DNA of 21,160 nucleotides from Bacillota bacterium (GTDB taxonomy: Bacteria > Bacillota > GCA-003054495 > Carboxydocellales > JAJZTU01), in the NCBI GenBank assembly GCA_021848765.1, contig JAJZTU010000021.1, positions 1 through 21,160 on the forward strand. The letters are read 5' to 3'. Of the stretch, positions 1 through 6,821 are shown piece after piece. The notes under the pieces are model-generated. The model saw only the letters and a list, made by a program, of their open reading frames with translations, made no database searches and was not told where the DNA came from. The translations under genes were made by a program, and so were the position numbers. Numbering within the stretch: the stretch's first letter is position 1; the number at the start of each line of letters is the position of its first letter.

Positions 1-1095
1 AAGGCTGATTTCCCCAATTTCATCCAGAAAAATTGTCCCCCCGTTGGCTTCTTCGAAGAGACCCACTTTACCGCCTTTGGCCGCCCCGGTAAAAGCCCCT
101 TCAACGTAACCAAAAAGCTCGCTTTCCAGCAAGCTGTCCGCAATTGCTGCACAGTTTACCCGGACAAACCTGGATTTACTGCGGTTACTGGCATTATGGA
201 TTGCGTGGGCAAACAGCTCTTTACCCGTACCGCTTTCTCCCCGCAGGAGGACGGTCGCCGGTGTGGAAGCAGCCCTTAAAGCTTGTTCCGTAGCAGCAAC
301 CAGTTCATCACTAAAGCCGATGATATCGTCAAAGGTATATTTGGCCTCCAGCTTGCGAATCAGCCGCTTGGCGTGTTCCAGTTCCTCTGTCAGTTTGCGG
401 ATTTCCGACAGGTCGTGGATAACACCCACACTACCCTTAAGCGCATTATTAACAATAATCGGCGCTACATTGACCATTACTTCCTTCTTATGGTGACCGA
501 TCTTCATCCGGACACCGCGCACCGGCTTTCTGGTCCTGAGCACCTGCATATGCATGCTCTCACCTTCAGCAATGTCCACAGTGGCCGGCTTGTTTAAAAC
601 CTCGGCCTCCGTTAAACCGGTGAGCCTGGTATAAGCCGGGTTGACCAAAATCCCTAACCCTTTCTCATCCACCACAGAAATGGCATCATTGGTTGCATTA
701 AAAATAGCCTCGAGAAGACTCTGCATTTGCCTGAGGTTTGTGATTTCTTCAGCAAGGCTCCTGATATCACTAAAATCCCGGAACACTGCCACCGCACCCT
801 TGATGACTCCCTGTTCATCCATGATGGGTACCCGGTTAGTAACAATAGTAATTTCTCCAATTTGCTGCTGCTGGTTGAGTTCGGGCATTCCGGTAGCCAG
901 CACAACATGCAGGCGGCTGTTAGGAATTGCCTCAACTGCTTTCTGGCCCAGTACATCACCGGTTTTCAAGCCGGTCAGCCTTTCGGCCGCGGCATTGAAC
1001 ATCGTGACCCTTCCCTGGGTATTGATGGCGATCATCCCGTCGTGGATAGCATTGAAGATTGCTTCATAATCGTGCCTGGTAAGCCCGTTTCCCAT
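1..1095 (-). CDS. Sigma-54-dependent PAS-domain transcriptional activator, C-terminus cut by window edge
   Basis: A bacterial enhancer-binding protein that would use ATP hydrolysis to open sigma-54 promoters. The reading frame runs from ATG at 1095 to base 1 without a stop, giving the first 365 residues; the rest of the AAA+ domain and the DNA-binding helix-turn-helix lie outside the window. Two PAS sensor domains can be seen at about 8-110 and 125-230, followed by a short helical linker and the AAA+ domain. That domain shows Walker A GESGTGKE (286-293), the sigma-54-contacting GAFTGA loop (333-338) and Walker B GGTIFLDE (352-359). The start is backed by a G-rich ribosome binding site (GGGGGGAG) seven bases upstream. 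There is no receiver domain, so the signal is probably a small molecule or redox cue sensed by PAS. No target gene is evident here. The family assignment is firm; the regulon is unknown. Confidence 0.93.
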   Translation of the reverse strand, partial: MGNGLTRHDYEAIFNAIHDGMIAINTQGRVTMFNAAAERLTGLKTGDVLGQKAVEAIPNSRLHVVLATGMPELNQQQQIGEITIVTNRVPIMDEQGVIKGAVAVFRDFSDIRSLAEEITNLRQMQSLLEAIFNATNDAISVVDEKGLGILVNPAYTRLTGLTEAEVLNKPATVDIAEGESMHMQVLRTRKPVRGVRMKIGHHKKEVMVNVAPIIVNNALKGSVGVIHDLSEIRKLTEELEHAKRLIRKLEAKYTFDDIIGFSDELVAATEQALRAASTPATVLLRGESGTGKELFAHAIHNASNRSKSRFVRVNCAAIADSLLESELFGYVEGAFTGAAKGGKVGLFEEANGGTIFLDEIGEISL

Positions 1096-1206
1096 TCTTT
1101 TCTCCCCCCGAAGGGCTGTGCCCCGGAACCGACAGCCTTTTTGTCGTCTCTTGTCCCTATTAGCTCTGGTTACTTAGTTCGGCATTTGTGGCAAAATTCC
1201 TGCAAT

Positions 1207-2097
1207 TCACTGCCGACCTAGATTATCCAGGAAACGCAAAACGGGGATTTTTTCTATATACTCGGTTAGGGAGTATCTTTCCGTCAAAATATGCAACATT
1301 AAAAGCACAATCAAGTTGACAAGCAAACCCTGCGGCGGTAATATCCAGCTGCTGACCACCCCCAAGGTTACCCCCAGGGCATTGGCCCCTGCATCCCCCA
1401 TCATGGCCTGAGCTTTCAAATCCTTGGGCAGGTAAGCCAGCAGGCTGCCCAGCACCATAATCAGGAACACAATTTCCGGGTGAAATACCCACGGCCAACT
1501 CAGGATCACCAGTACTAGCGCCGCTAAAGCAAAACCCTTACCGGCCCTTCCCGGCCGCAGGTCAAGCAGGTTTACAGCATTGATTGAAAGCGTAATGGTT
1601 AAGGCCTGCAGGAGAATACCTGCCGGATTGCCACCCGGACTGTCACCTGGATTGCCGCCTAGGCTACCGCCTGGGGTAGCGGCCAAGGCTATACCCAATC
1701 CAAGAATTCCGCCAATTATTGCCTTGATCGCCCCTGTGGTAAGTTCCCCTTTTAGGAAAAGCTTCGAAAAATGCCCCCTGAGACCTGACGTCGCGCGGTT
1801 TCCCAACACATCATCAACAAGCCCAACCAGGCTCATGGTGGCAATACCCAACAAAAACAGCGGCAATTGCCTGGACAGGGAGGGTAGAATTGAAATAAGC
1901 CCAACCCCGACCGGCATACAGGCTAAAAAAAATACCAGACCAACCCCCATAGGGACGGCCTCCTCCCGGTAATTGGGCCTCACAAACCCTGCCTTAGTAA
2001 TAACCTGTAAAAGGCCGGGCAGCATCAACCTGGTAATCACAAAAGTTGTCCCAAAAATTATGCCGAAAACTGCAGCTAACATGAAAAACTCAAACAC
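1207..2097 (-). CDS. MraY/WecA-like (glycosyltransferase family 4) membrane transferase
   Basis: An integral membrane protein of 296 residues with many hydrophobic segments, related to the enzymes that transfer a sugar-1-phosphate from a UDP-sugar to a polyprenyl phosphate. Family landmarks are the DD pair in LVGLVDDVLGN (D95, D96), the NAVNLLD motif (173-179) and MGDAGAN (233-239) on the cytoplasmic face. It is shorter than a typical MraY (about 320-360). The loop at about 141-160 is replaced by glycine-proline tetrapeptide repeats (see repeat entry). The GTG start at 2097 has GGTGAGG seven bases upstream and overlaps the end of the preceding glycosyltransferase by 8 bases, which suggests translational coupling; an ATG five codons in is the alternative. 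Its place at the end of the steA operon points to a cell-envelope role rather than canonical lipid I synthesis. The exact substrate is unknown. Confidence 0.82.
   Translation of the reverse strand: MFEFFMLAAVFGIIFGTTFVITRLMLPGLLQVITKAGFVRPNYREEAVPMGVGLVFFLACMPVGVGLISILPSLSRQLPLFLLGIATMSLVGLVDDVLGNRATSGLRGHFSKLFLKGELTTGAIKAIIGGILGLGIALAATPGGSLGGNPGDSPGGNPAGILLQALTITLSINAVNLLDLRPGRAGKGFALAALVLVILSWPWVFHPEIVFLIMVLGSLLAYLPKDLKAQAMMGDAGANALGVTLGVVSSWILPPQGLLVNLIVLLMLHILTERYSLTEYIEKIPVLRFLDNLGRQ
1623..1676 (-). repeat. 12-bp tandem repeat encoding Gly/Pro tetrapeptides
   Basis: About four and a half imperfect 12-base units (for example CCGGATTGCCAC, CCGGACTGTCAC and CTGGATTGCCGC on the plus strand) lie in frame inside the MraY-like gene. 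They encode consecutive tetrapeptides such as SLGG, NPGD, SPGG and NPAG in a loop between membrane segments. Because the unit is a multiple of three, copy-number changes would not break the frame. Confidence 0.8.
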
Positions 2098-2785
2098 CGG
2101 AAAACCTCACCGCCCTGTCGAAAATCACCCTGGCTACATGGACAAACTGTTTCCCCCTGTGTAAAAAACCGTGAAGGTCACAGCCGGTTGCCCCGTGATG
2201 GTGCATAGCGGTTTCCACTTCCAGAATCCGAAAACCGTTTCTGGCAGTATCAATGGTAAGCCCTACCTCCACTCCGTAACCTGAAGCGAAGTAGCCCATA
2301 CTTTCCACTACAGCCCTGGTCAGCGCCCTCTGCCCGGAAAGGGGAGCTTCCGCCCTAATGCCTGTCATGCTCTGGATTCCCCAGGCAGCTAAGCCCTTAA
2401 CGAACCCAAAGCCCCCTTTTTTGCGGGGCTTGGGAAAACGGGCAATAGTCATATCAGCCCGGCTTTCCAGTAACGGGGTCACCAGCTTGCCGGCCTCCAC
2501 TGCAGATTCACCTAAATCCCCGTCCAGGAGGACCAGAATATCCTCGTGAAATTCCCGGAGCCCCCGGTTTAAGGCCTCTCCCTTTCCCAGGTTAGCAGGC
2601 TGGCACACCACCTCCGCACCTGCTTGTCTTGCCCTGCCGGCGGTATCATCCCTTGAGCCGTCATCAATTACCAGAACCTTGTCCACCGCCGGAAGGGAAA
2701 TAACCGCCTGCACTGTTTGACCAATTGTGGACTCCTCATTAAAAGCCGGAATTAACACTAACACTGATAGTTTTCCCGTGCTCAT
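2090..2785 (-). CDS. Family 2 glycosyltransferase (GT-A fold)
   Basis: A predicted cytoplasmic nucleotide-sugar-dependent glycosyltransferase of 231 residues. The N-terminal half has the GT-A signature: LIPAFNEEST, then VLVIDDGSRDDT, then the metal-binding DxD motif in LLDGDLG. The C-terminal half (AEAPLSGQRALTR and GYGVEVGLTID) resembles glucosyl-3-phosphoglycerate synthase and dolichyl-phosphate-sugar synthase relatives. The frame opens at 2815, but I chose ATG 2785 because AGGAGG lies directly upstream, while the ATG at 2815 lacks a recognisable site. It sits between the MctB/SteB-like gene (42 bases upstream) and the MraY-like gene (8-base overlap). The pair GT2 plus polyprenyl-phosphate transferase suggests synthesis of a lipid-linked glycan or a modified envelope polymer; the sugar and acceptor cannot be read from sequence. 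Confidence 0.85.
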   Translation of the reverse strand: MSTGKLSVLVLIPAFNEESTIGQTVQAVISLPAVDKVLVIDDGSRDDTAGRARQAGAEVVCQPANLGKGEALNRGLREFHEDILVLLDGDLGESAVEAGKLVTPLLESRADMTIARFPKPRKKGGFGFVKGLAAWGIQSMTGIRAEAPLSGQRALTRAVVESMGYFASGYGVEVGLTIDTARNGFRILEVETAMHHHGATGCDLHGFLHRGKQFVHVARVIFDRAVRFSGV

Positions 2786-2827
2786 GCCCTTCCTCCTTAA
2801 GGAAACATTGTTCATACAGATTACTGC

Positions 2828-3718
2828 TCACTTAGCTGTTGCTTCGTCCGGCAAAAAGCTCTTGGCAGTACTTTTTACCCCATAGTGGCCGGGCCTTCCC
2901 TGCATGGCCCGGACTAAAGCAACCTGCCCCGGAATGGTATCTACGTTATCCACAGTACTAATCTTCAGTTTCTGGTAAACCGGAATATAGGAAATAGCTG
3001 TATCCACTTCCTCTACCCCATATACCTTGAGCCCTTTTTCCGTCAGATACTTCACCAGGGGCACATCTACCGTTACGGCTGACACTTTTCCGGGGTCTAT
3101 CTCCTGGGTACCCCCGATAATCACTACAGCATTCACCGGTACACCCATTTCCCCCGACTTTTTCAGCAACCCTTCCTGCTCCATCAAATTCAGGACAGCA
3201 AGATTATCCCCCGGAAAAATCCCCCTACCAACCTGACGGGCTAATTCACCGGCAACCTCCTCAGGGCGTTTATCCTCCAAACCCAGGTATTCCCTCACCT
3301 TTTGCTGCCTGCTATCTGTACCGGCGCCTAAATTTCCCTGGATAGTCGTCACCGAAGCAATCCTGGCCCCCGAAAGCTTAAGGGCATCCACTACCTTCAC
3401 ACTCACTCCGGCATTAGAGGTATCCACCACTGCCACCTGCAGTCCCTCCAAGCGCTGTTTGACCAGTTCAGGTAGAATTCCCTTCTCAAAATCACCCTGT
3501 TTGTGAACAGAATTCTGTAAAGCAGAGACCTTCTGCCTCAACTGAAGGTTGTCCATCCGGAGAACCCGCAGTTCTCCTTCCAAATTGTCAGCCAGTTTCT
3601 CCTGCTGCCAGACAATGGACTCATTGCCCAGCATAACCGACCCCACCGCGATTCCTATGGCCAAGGCCAAAAATACCGCTACCAGGGAGGCGATATGGTA
3701 TCTTAAGTCAATTATCAT
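2828..3718 (-). CDS. MctB/SteB-like membrane-anchored protein (copper transporter family, PF11382 type)
   Basis: A protein of 296 residues whose N-terminus matches the MctB family: MIIDLRYHIASLVAVFLALA followed by the end of one transmembrane helix (about residues 8-32). A predicted coiled coil follows (about 40-80, rich in Leu, Glu and Gln), then an alpha/beta domain beginning near LQVAVVDTSNAG. I took ATG 3718, preceded by GGGGGAC, over the upstream frame opening at 3802, which would lie inside steA. It starts 11 bases after steA. Databases often call this family copper transporter because of mycobacterial MctB (Rv1698). The corynebacterial homologue SteB acts with SteA in cell separation. 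The steA neighbourhood, and the lack of any sign that this is an outer-membrane channel, favour the SteB-type role; that is inference. Confidence 0.82.
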   Translation of the reverse strand: MIIDLRYHIASLVAVFLALAIGIAVGSVMLGNESIVWQQEKLADNLEGELRVLRMDNLQLRQKVSALQNSVHKQGDFEKGILPELVKQRLEGLQVAVVDTSNAGVSVKVVDALKLSGARIASVTTIQGNLGAGTDSRQQKVREYLGLEDKRPEEVAGELARQVGRGIFPGDNLAVLNLMEQEGLLKKSGEMGVPVNAVVIIGGTQEIDPGKVSAVTVDVPLVKYLTEKGLKVYGVEEVDTAISYIPVYQKLKISTVDNVDTIPGQVALVRAMQGRPGHYGVKSTAKSFLPDEATAK

Positions 3719-3729
3719 CAAATGTCCCC

Positions 3730-4854
3730 CTATAGTCCCAACAGAATCTTTACGTGAAGATAAGCTAACCGCAACAGGTACCGGGTAGAAGGGGCCAACC
3801 AAACGACAAAGGCCAGTGGCACCAGGGCGGCGCCCACCATTTGCGCCAAGTGCCGGAACCGGAATTTTTGGCTGTAGAGCCTGCTTACCCCTTTGGCATC
3901 CACCAGAATAGAGCCAACCTTAAGCCTCACCAAAAAGGTACTGGCCATACCCTTTCTCCCTTTCTCCAGAAAATCAATCATATTGGAGTGGGTTCCCACA
4001 GCCACAATAAGCTCGGCGCCCATTTCATATGCTAACAGCATGGCAATATCCTCACTGGTCCCGGTCGCGGGAAATACTTTCCCCTGTAGTCCTAACTGCC
4101 CGATCCGGTTAAAACCCGGGGCCCGTCCGTCAGGGTAGGCATGGACAACAATTTCGGCACCGCACTTTAAAGCCCGGTCACTCACACTGTCCATGTCACC
4201 GATAATCAGGTCCGGCTTGTATCCGAATTCCGCCAGAGCATCAGCGCCCCCGTCCACTCCCACCAAAACAGGCCTAACCTCTTCAATGTAAACTTTAATA
4301 GCTTTAAGGTCTTCCCTGTAGTTCTTGCCCCGTACTACAATCAGAGTATGCCTGCCCCGGAACCGGGTGTCGACCTGAGGAATCTGCACCTCGCCGAGAA
4401 CCAATCCCCGCTCTTTTTGGGCGTATTCAAGGGTATTCTGCACGAAACTATCCAGAATAATACCAAGTTTTTCCCTGGTTTCGGCCATTTTTCTGCGTAC
4501 TTCCTCCCGGCTGAGCACATTCCCCCTGGCAATCCAGGTACTCCCGGCATAAATATCCCCCTCCCGGGTAATGCGCAGCTCTTCTCCCTCTTGCACTTTT
4601 TCCGGCAGTTCCCGGCCAACCTCATCCACCAACAGAACTCCCGCCTCAACCAAGGCTTGTGGCCCCAGGTTGGGATACTTCCCGCTGATAAAACACCCGG
4701 CATTGATTACCGCTCTAACCCTGGCCGCCGCTAAAGCTTTCCCTGCTACTTCATCCAGATCTTCATGATGGATAACCGCTATGTCCCCAGGTTTTAGCCG
4801 GCCTATCAGGTTTTTGGTTTTTCTATCCAGCCTGGCTGTTCCTTTTATGTCCAT
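3730..4854 (-). CDS. steA: SteA-like putative cytokinetic ring protein (thiamine pyrophosphokinase-like fold)
   Basis: A protein of 374 residues matching the SteA family, known in Corynebacterium as a cell-division protein that works with SteB to localise peptidoglycan hydrolase activity. Residues about 20-160 form an N-terminal domain. Residues about 168-320 form a thiamine pyrophosphokinase-like domain with GVDGGADAL (199-207) and PDLIIGDMDSVSD (214-226). One hydrophobic helix lies at about 337-355, placing most of the protein on the cytoplasmic side. The ATG at 4854 has GAGGTGA seven bases upstream. It heads a four-gene operon with the MctB/SteB-like gene and two glycosyltransferases, and starts just after the toxin-antitoxin terminator. 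A weak vegetative promoter (TTGTTT, 19 bases, TATTAT at about 4872-4903) could drive it. The family call is strong; the role in a spore-former is not established from this sequence. Confidence 0.9.
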   Translation of the reverse strand: MDIKGTARLDRKTKNLIGRLKPGDIAVIHHEDLDEVAGKALAAARVRAVINAGCFISGKYPNLGPQALVEAGVLLVDEVGRELPEKVQEGEELRITREGDIYAGSTWIARGNVLSREEVRRKMAETREKLGIILDSFVQNTLEYAQKERGLVLGEVQIPQVDTRFRGRHTLIVVRGKNYREDLKAIKVYIEEVRPVLVGVDGGADALAEFGYKPDLIIGDMDSVSDRALKCGAEIVVHAYPDGRAPGFNRIGQLGLQGKVFPATGTSEDIAMLLAYEMGAELIVAVGTHSNMIDFLEKGRKGMASTFLVRLKVGSILVDAKGVSRLYSQKFRFRHLAQMVGAALVPLAFVVWLAPSTRYLLRLAYLHVKILLGL

Positions 4855-4900
4855 TAATGATTCACCTCATCATAATAGTATAACCATCGGTGCTTAAAAC

Positions 4901-4924
4901 AAAAAACCTCCAGAGTGGAGGTTT
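4901..4924 (-). terminator. Rho-independent terminator after the MazF-like gene
   Basis: A perfect 9-base stem (AAACCTCCA pairing with TGGAGGTTT) with a 3-base loop, followed on the minus strand by a T-rich run. It overlaps the stop codon of the MazF-like gene and separates the toxin-antitoxin pair from steA. Confidence 0.9.
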
Positions 4925-5417
4925 ATTTTCTGGTGTATTGTGACACATGAACTTTTGGAAGTTGTTTTAGTAATTCTGCATATGCTTCATATATTGATTC
5001 AAATAAATCATAATTGTACATTATGGCTTTATCTATTTCTGTTAAATCAACTACTTTTCCAATATACCATTCTTCACACAATTCATTTTTTGCAATAGTA
5101 TAAACCTGGTCTAAAAGAATAGCACTATCTTTATCTAAAAATGAATATTGTTTTTTATATAATGGAGCATGATAAGGATATTTTAATTTATCTGAACCAT
5201 TTTCAAGATAATGAATTATATCAGACACCGGACACATTATAATTCTATTTGACTTAGGATTATTTCTTCCAATGATAATATATGGGCGTGCCTTTTGTGA
5301 ACTTATTGAGGAGTCGCCGCCAATATCAACCCAATGTAAACACCCTTTTTCAGTATGTTCATCTAATATTTTTGTGGTTTTTTTTGGATAATCGGGGCAA
5401 GGCATTTTTTCTTTCAC
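4923..5417 (-). CDS. MazF/PemK-like toxin (type II toxin-antitoxin)
   Basis: A predicted ribosome-independent mRNA endoribonuclease of 164 residues. After a family-specific N-terminal extension of about 30 residues, the MazF beta-barrel pattern is clear: GCLHWVDIGG, then KARPYIIIGRN carrying the arginine expected of the active site. CPVSD follows, carrying the serine/threonine position. FLDKDSAILLDQVYTIAKNEL aligns with the RDSVILLEQIRTIDKQRL region of Bacillus subtilis MazF. The start is GTG at 5417, overlapping the upstream small gene by 4 bases (GTGA), typical of toxin-antitoxin pairs; the ribosome binding site is weak (AAGAAAG), consistent with coupling. The gene and its partner are visibly more AT-rich than steA and spo0A on either side, suggesting horizontal gain. 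An inactive or antitoxin-free relative cannot be excluded without testing. Confidence 0.85.
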   Translation of the reverse strand: MKEKMPCPDYPKKTTKILDEHTEKGCLHWVDIGGDSSISSQKARPYIIIGRNNPKSNRIIMCPVSDIIHYLENGSDKLKYPYHAPLYKKQYSFLDKDSAILLDQVYTIAKNELCEEWYIGKVVDLTEIDKAIMYNYDLFESIYEAYAELLKQLPKVHVSQYTRK

Positions 5418-5596
5418 CGCTTTCTTCTTTTTCTAGTTTCCTCAAAGATTTTTTTCTCATCTTCAGTTTCCTCATAATGACTATCATAATAATTATAAGT
5501 CTCTTTACGTTTTTGAGGACTAAATATCATTTCAGCAAGGGAATAAGATGATTTAGCATTTTGTTTATGTTCTTTTAAATATAGAACATTTGCCAT
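5414..5596 (-). CDS. Putative antitoxin partner of the MazF-like toxin
   Basis: A small protein of 60 residues from ATG 5596, which follows a strong GGGGGGAG site. It begins MANVLYLKEHKQ and ends in a highly charged tail rich in Lys, Arg and Glu. I do not recognise MazE, Phd, RHH or AbrB motifs, so the antitoxin call rests on position: it is directly upstream of the toxin, overlaps it by 4 bases, and shares its AT-rich composition. The frame extends upstream to an ATG at 5635 that also has a fair ribosome binding site. However, the TATAAT promoter element ends at 5636, so a transcript from that promoter would begin after that ATG, favouring 5596. The charged C-terminus could be a flexible toxin-wrapping segment, as in other MazE-like partners; this is inference. 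Confidence 0.65.
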   Translation of the reverse strand: MANVLYLKEHKQNAKSSYSLAEMIFSPQKRKETYNYYDSHYEETEDEKKIFEETRKRRKR

Positions 5597-5635
5597 TGTA
5601 CTCCCCCCTTTTCTAACTTTATACCTTCTACCCAT

Positions 5636-5672
5636 ATTATACCACCTCTACACATACTTGTACATATAGTAT
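5636..5672 (-). promoter_or_regulatory. Promoter and candidate autoregulatory operator of the MazF-like module
   Basis: On the minus strand, TGTACA (5664-5659) is followed after exactly 17 bases by TATAAT (5641-5636), with TGG directly before it forming an extended -10. The -35 lies at the centre of an imperfect palindrome with perfect arms ATACT and AGTAT at 5654-5658 and 5668-5672. A repressor bound there would block the -35, the usual autoregulation layout of type II modules. The antitoxin binding is inferred. Confidence 0.6.
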
Positions 5673-5760
5673 ATTCAGTGTTTGGAGAAGGTAGACACAC
5701 TGGGTTAAATATTTCTCATAGCCTGTTTAATTATCTTGAAATACACCTCAAAATCTGTTA

Positions 5761-5817
5761 ATCAAAAAATAAAAACACCTCCACATTTTCACTTACTAAC
5801 GAAAAATGAAGGTGTTT
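5761..5817 (-). terminator. Rho-independent terminator of spo0A
   Basis: AAACACCT (5817-5810 on the minus strand) pairs with AGGTGTTT (5780-5773). The stem can extend through the flanking CA/TG and A/T-rich bases with a few mismatches. A T-rich tail follows (5772-5761). Confidence 0.85.
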
Positions 5818-5847
5818 GCTAACCTCGAAATCCTTGCCGCTGTAAAC

Positions 5848-6621
5848 CTAAGATACCTTAGCGCTGATCCTCAGCTTATCAGCCACCATGGCAATAAATT
5901 CACTGTTAGTGGGCTTGCCTCTTTCCAGGTTAATGGTATAACCAAAAAACTTGTTCATCATTTCCACATTACCCCGGTCCCAGGCCAGTTCAATCGCATG
6001 ACGGATAGCCCGCTCAACTCTGCTGGGAGTTGTGGAATATTTTTGAGCAATCATGGGATAAAGCTCCTTAGTAACAGCTCCTAACAGACTTACTTCGTCA
6101 ATAACCATTAAAATAGCATCCCGCAAATACTGGTAACCTTTAATGTGAGCAGGAACGCCCATTTCGTGGATAATGTTAGTTACTGCAACATCCATATTTT
6201 TAGGTTTAACAACCGGAGTATAGGTGGGCGCTGCAGCAGCTGCACCGTCAGCCAATTGTCTGATTCTGGTGGCCAGTACGGAGAAATCGAAAGGCTTAAG
6301 GATATAATAATCTGCCCCTAATTCTACAGCCCGTTGAGTGATTCCTTCTTGTCCGAAGGCTGTCAGCATGATTACTTTGGGGCGTTTGCCAGGCTCTATG
6401 TAGGCTAGTTTTTCCAGGACTCCGATGCCATCCAGATGGGGCATAATAATGTCAAGCACGACAACATTAGGATTTTCATTATTAATCAGCTCCAGGGCTT
6501 CTACTCCGTTGTTAGCAATACCTACAAGCCTAAAATCGTCTTGATGGGTAATAAATTCGCTTAGGAGTTCACAAAATTCTCGATTATCATCCGCAATTAA
6601 TACTTTAATTTCTCTTAACAT
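5848..6621 (-). CDS. spo0A: Sporulation master response regulator Spo0A
   Basis: The transcription factor that, when phosphorylated, commits the cell to sporulation. From ATG 6621 it has 257 residues, close to the usual 260-270. The receiver domain (1-120) has the acidic pair D11/D12, the phosphoacceptor D57 in VVVLDIIMP, T87 in MLTAFG and K109 in ILKPFD. After a linker, the Spo0A-specific DNA-binding domain (about 145-257) contains the near-invariant YQYLRDAI and TTPSRVERAIRHAIE helices. The start was set by GGAGGGAG seven bases upstream; a GTG seven codons earlier lies inside that region and is rejected. It is transcribed alone between two terminators. In Bacillus, spo0A also follows spoIVB, so the order is conserved. 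A SigH-like promoter with a 0A box lies about 70 bases upstream (separate entry). Confidence 0.98.
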   Translation of the reverse strand: MLREIKVLIADDNREFCELLSEFITHQDDFRLVGIANNGVEALELINNENPNVVVLDIIMPHLDGIGVLEKLAYIEPGKRPKVIMLTAFGQEGITQRAVELGADYYILKPFDFSVLATRIRQLADGAAAAAPTYTPVVKPKNMDVAVTNIIHEMGVPAHIKGYQYLRDAILMVIDEVSLLGAVTKELYPMIAQKYSTTPSRVERAIRHAIELAWDRGNVEMMNKFFGYTINLERGKPTNSEFIAMVADKLRISAKVS

Positions 6622-6686
6622 TTTTTTACTCCCTCCACACACAAAATATAACTCATTCCATCAACGCTTATGTTTTGCTTAGTTAG

Positions 6687-6716
6687 TTGTTCGACATATC
6701 AGAAAAGAAGTCCTGC
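6687..6716 (-). promoter_or_regulatory. SigH-like promoter overlapping a 0A box, upstream of spo0A
   Basis: On the minus strand GCAGGACTT (6716-6708), 12 bases, then GTCGAACAA (6695-6687) fits the Bacillus SigH pattern RnAGGAnnn-N12-RnnGAATnn with one mismatch in GAAT. The perfect 0A box TGTCGAA (6696-6690) overlaps the -10. This suggests direct feedback of Spo0A on its own promoter. The pattern match is seen; the function is inferred. Confidence 0.5.
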
Positions 6717-6796
6717 AGAACGTATGCAATTTTTTTACTTTTGTTGGTAATATTCAGAAATTCTTTGAAAACTAATGGGAATTATTGGTTCAAGAG

Positions 6797-6821
6797 AAAA
6801 AACGAGGTTTCCCTCGTTTTT
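6797..6821 (-). terminator. Rho-independent terminator of spoIVB
   Basis: A perfect 10-base stem AAAAACGAGG / CCTCGTTTTT with a 4-base loop, starting at the TAA stop of spoIVB and ending in a T-run on the minus strand. Confidence 0.9.

Noticed and set aside
1114..1142. Hairpin GGCTGT/ACAGCC followed by TTTTT on the plus strand
   Set aside because: It looks like a terminator in the plus direction, but no plus-strand gene precedes it, and on the minus strand there is no T-tail. It may be only a leader hairpin of the sigma-54 regulator.
1189..1204. Sigma-54-like -24/-12 element on the plus strand (TGGCA...TGCA with GG-N10-GC spacing)
   Set aside because: Spacing is perfect, but two consensus bases are off and no plus-strand gene follows; it faces the 3' end of a minus-strand gene, so chance is more likely.
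263..1221. Several frames of 77-164 codons on both strands at the left edge
   Set aside because: They are shadows of the sigma-54 regulator frame, which has clear PAS and AAA+ motifs throughout.
2828..3802. Longer 324-residue form of the MctB/SteB-like protein
   Set aside because: The extra 28 residues lie inside the end of steA and lack family similarity; the ATG at 3718 has a good site and starts exactly at the conserved MIIDLRYH.
5282..5551. 89-codon plus-strand frame rich in Phe, Leu and Ile opposite the MazF module
   Set aside because: It is the antisense of the toxin and antitoxin genes; its hydrophobic content comes from the AT-rich, lysine-rich opposite strand.
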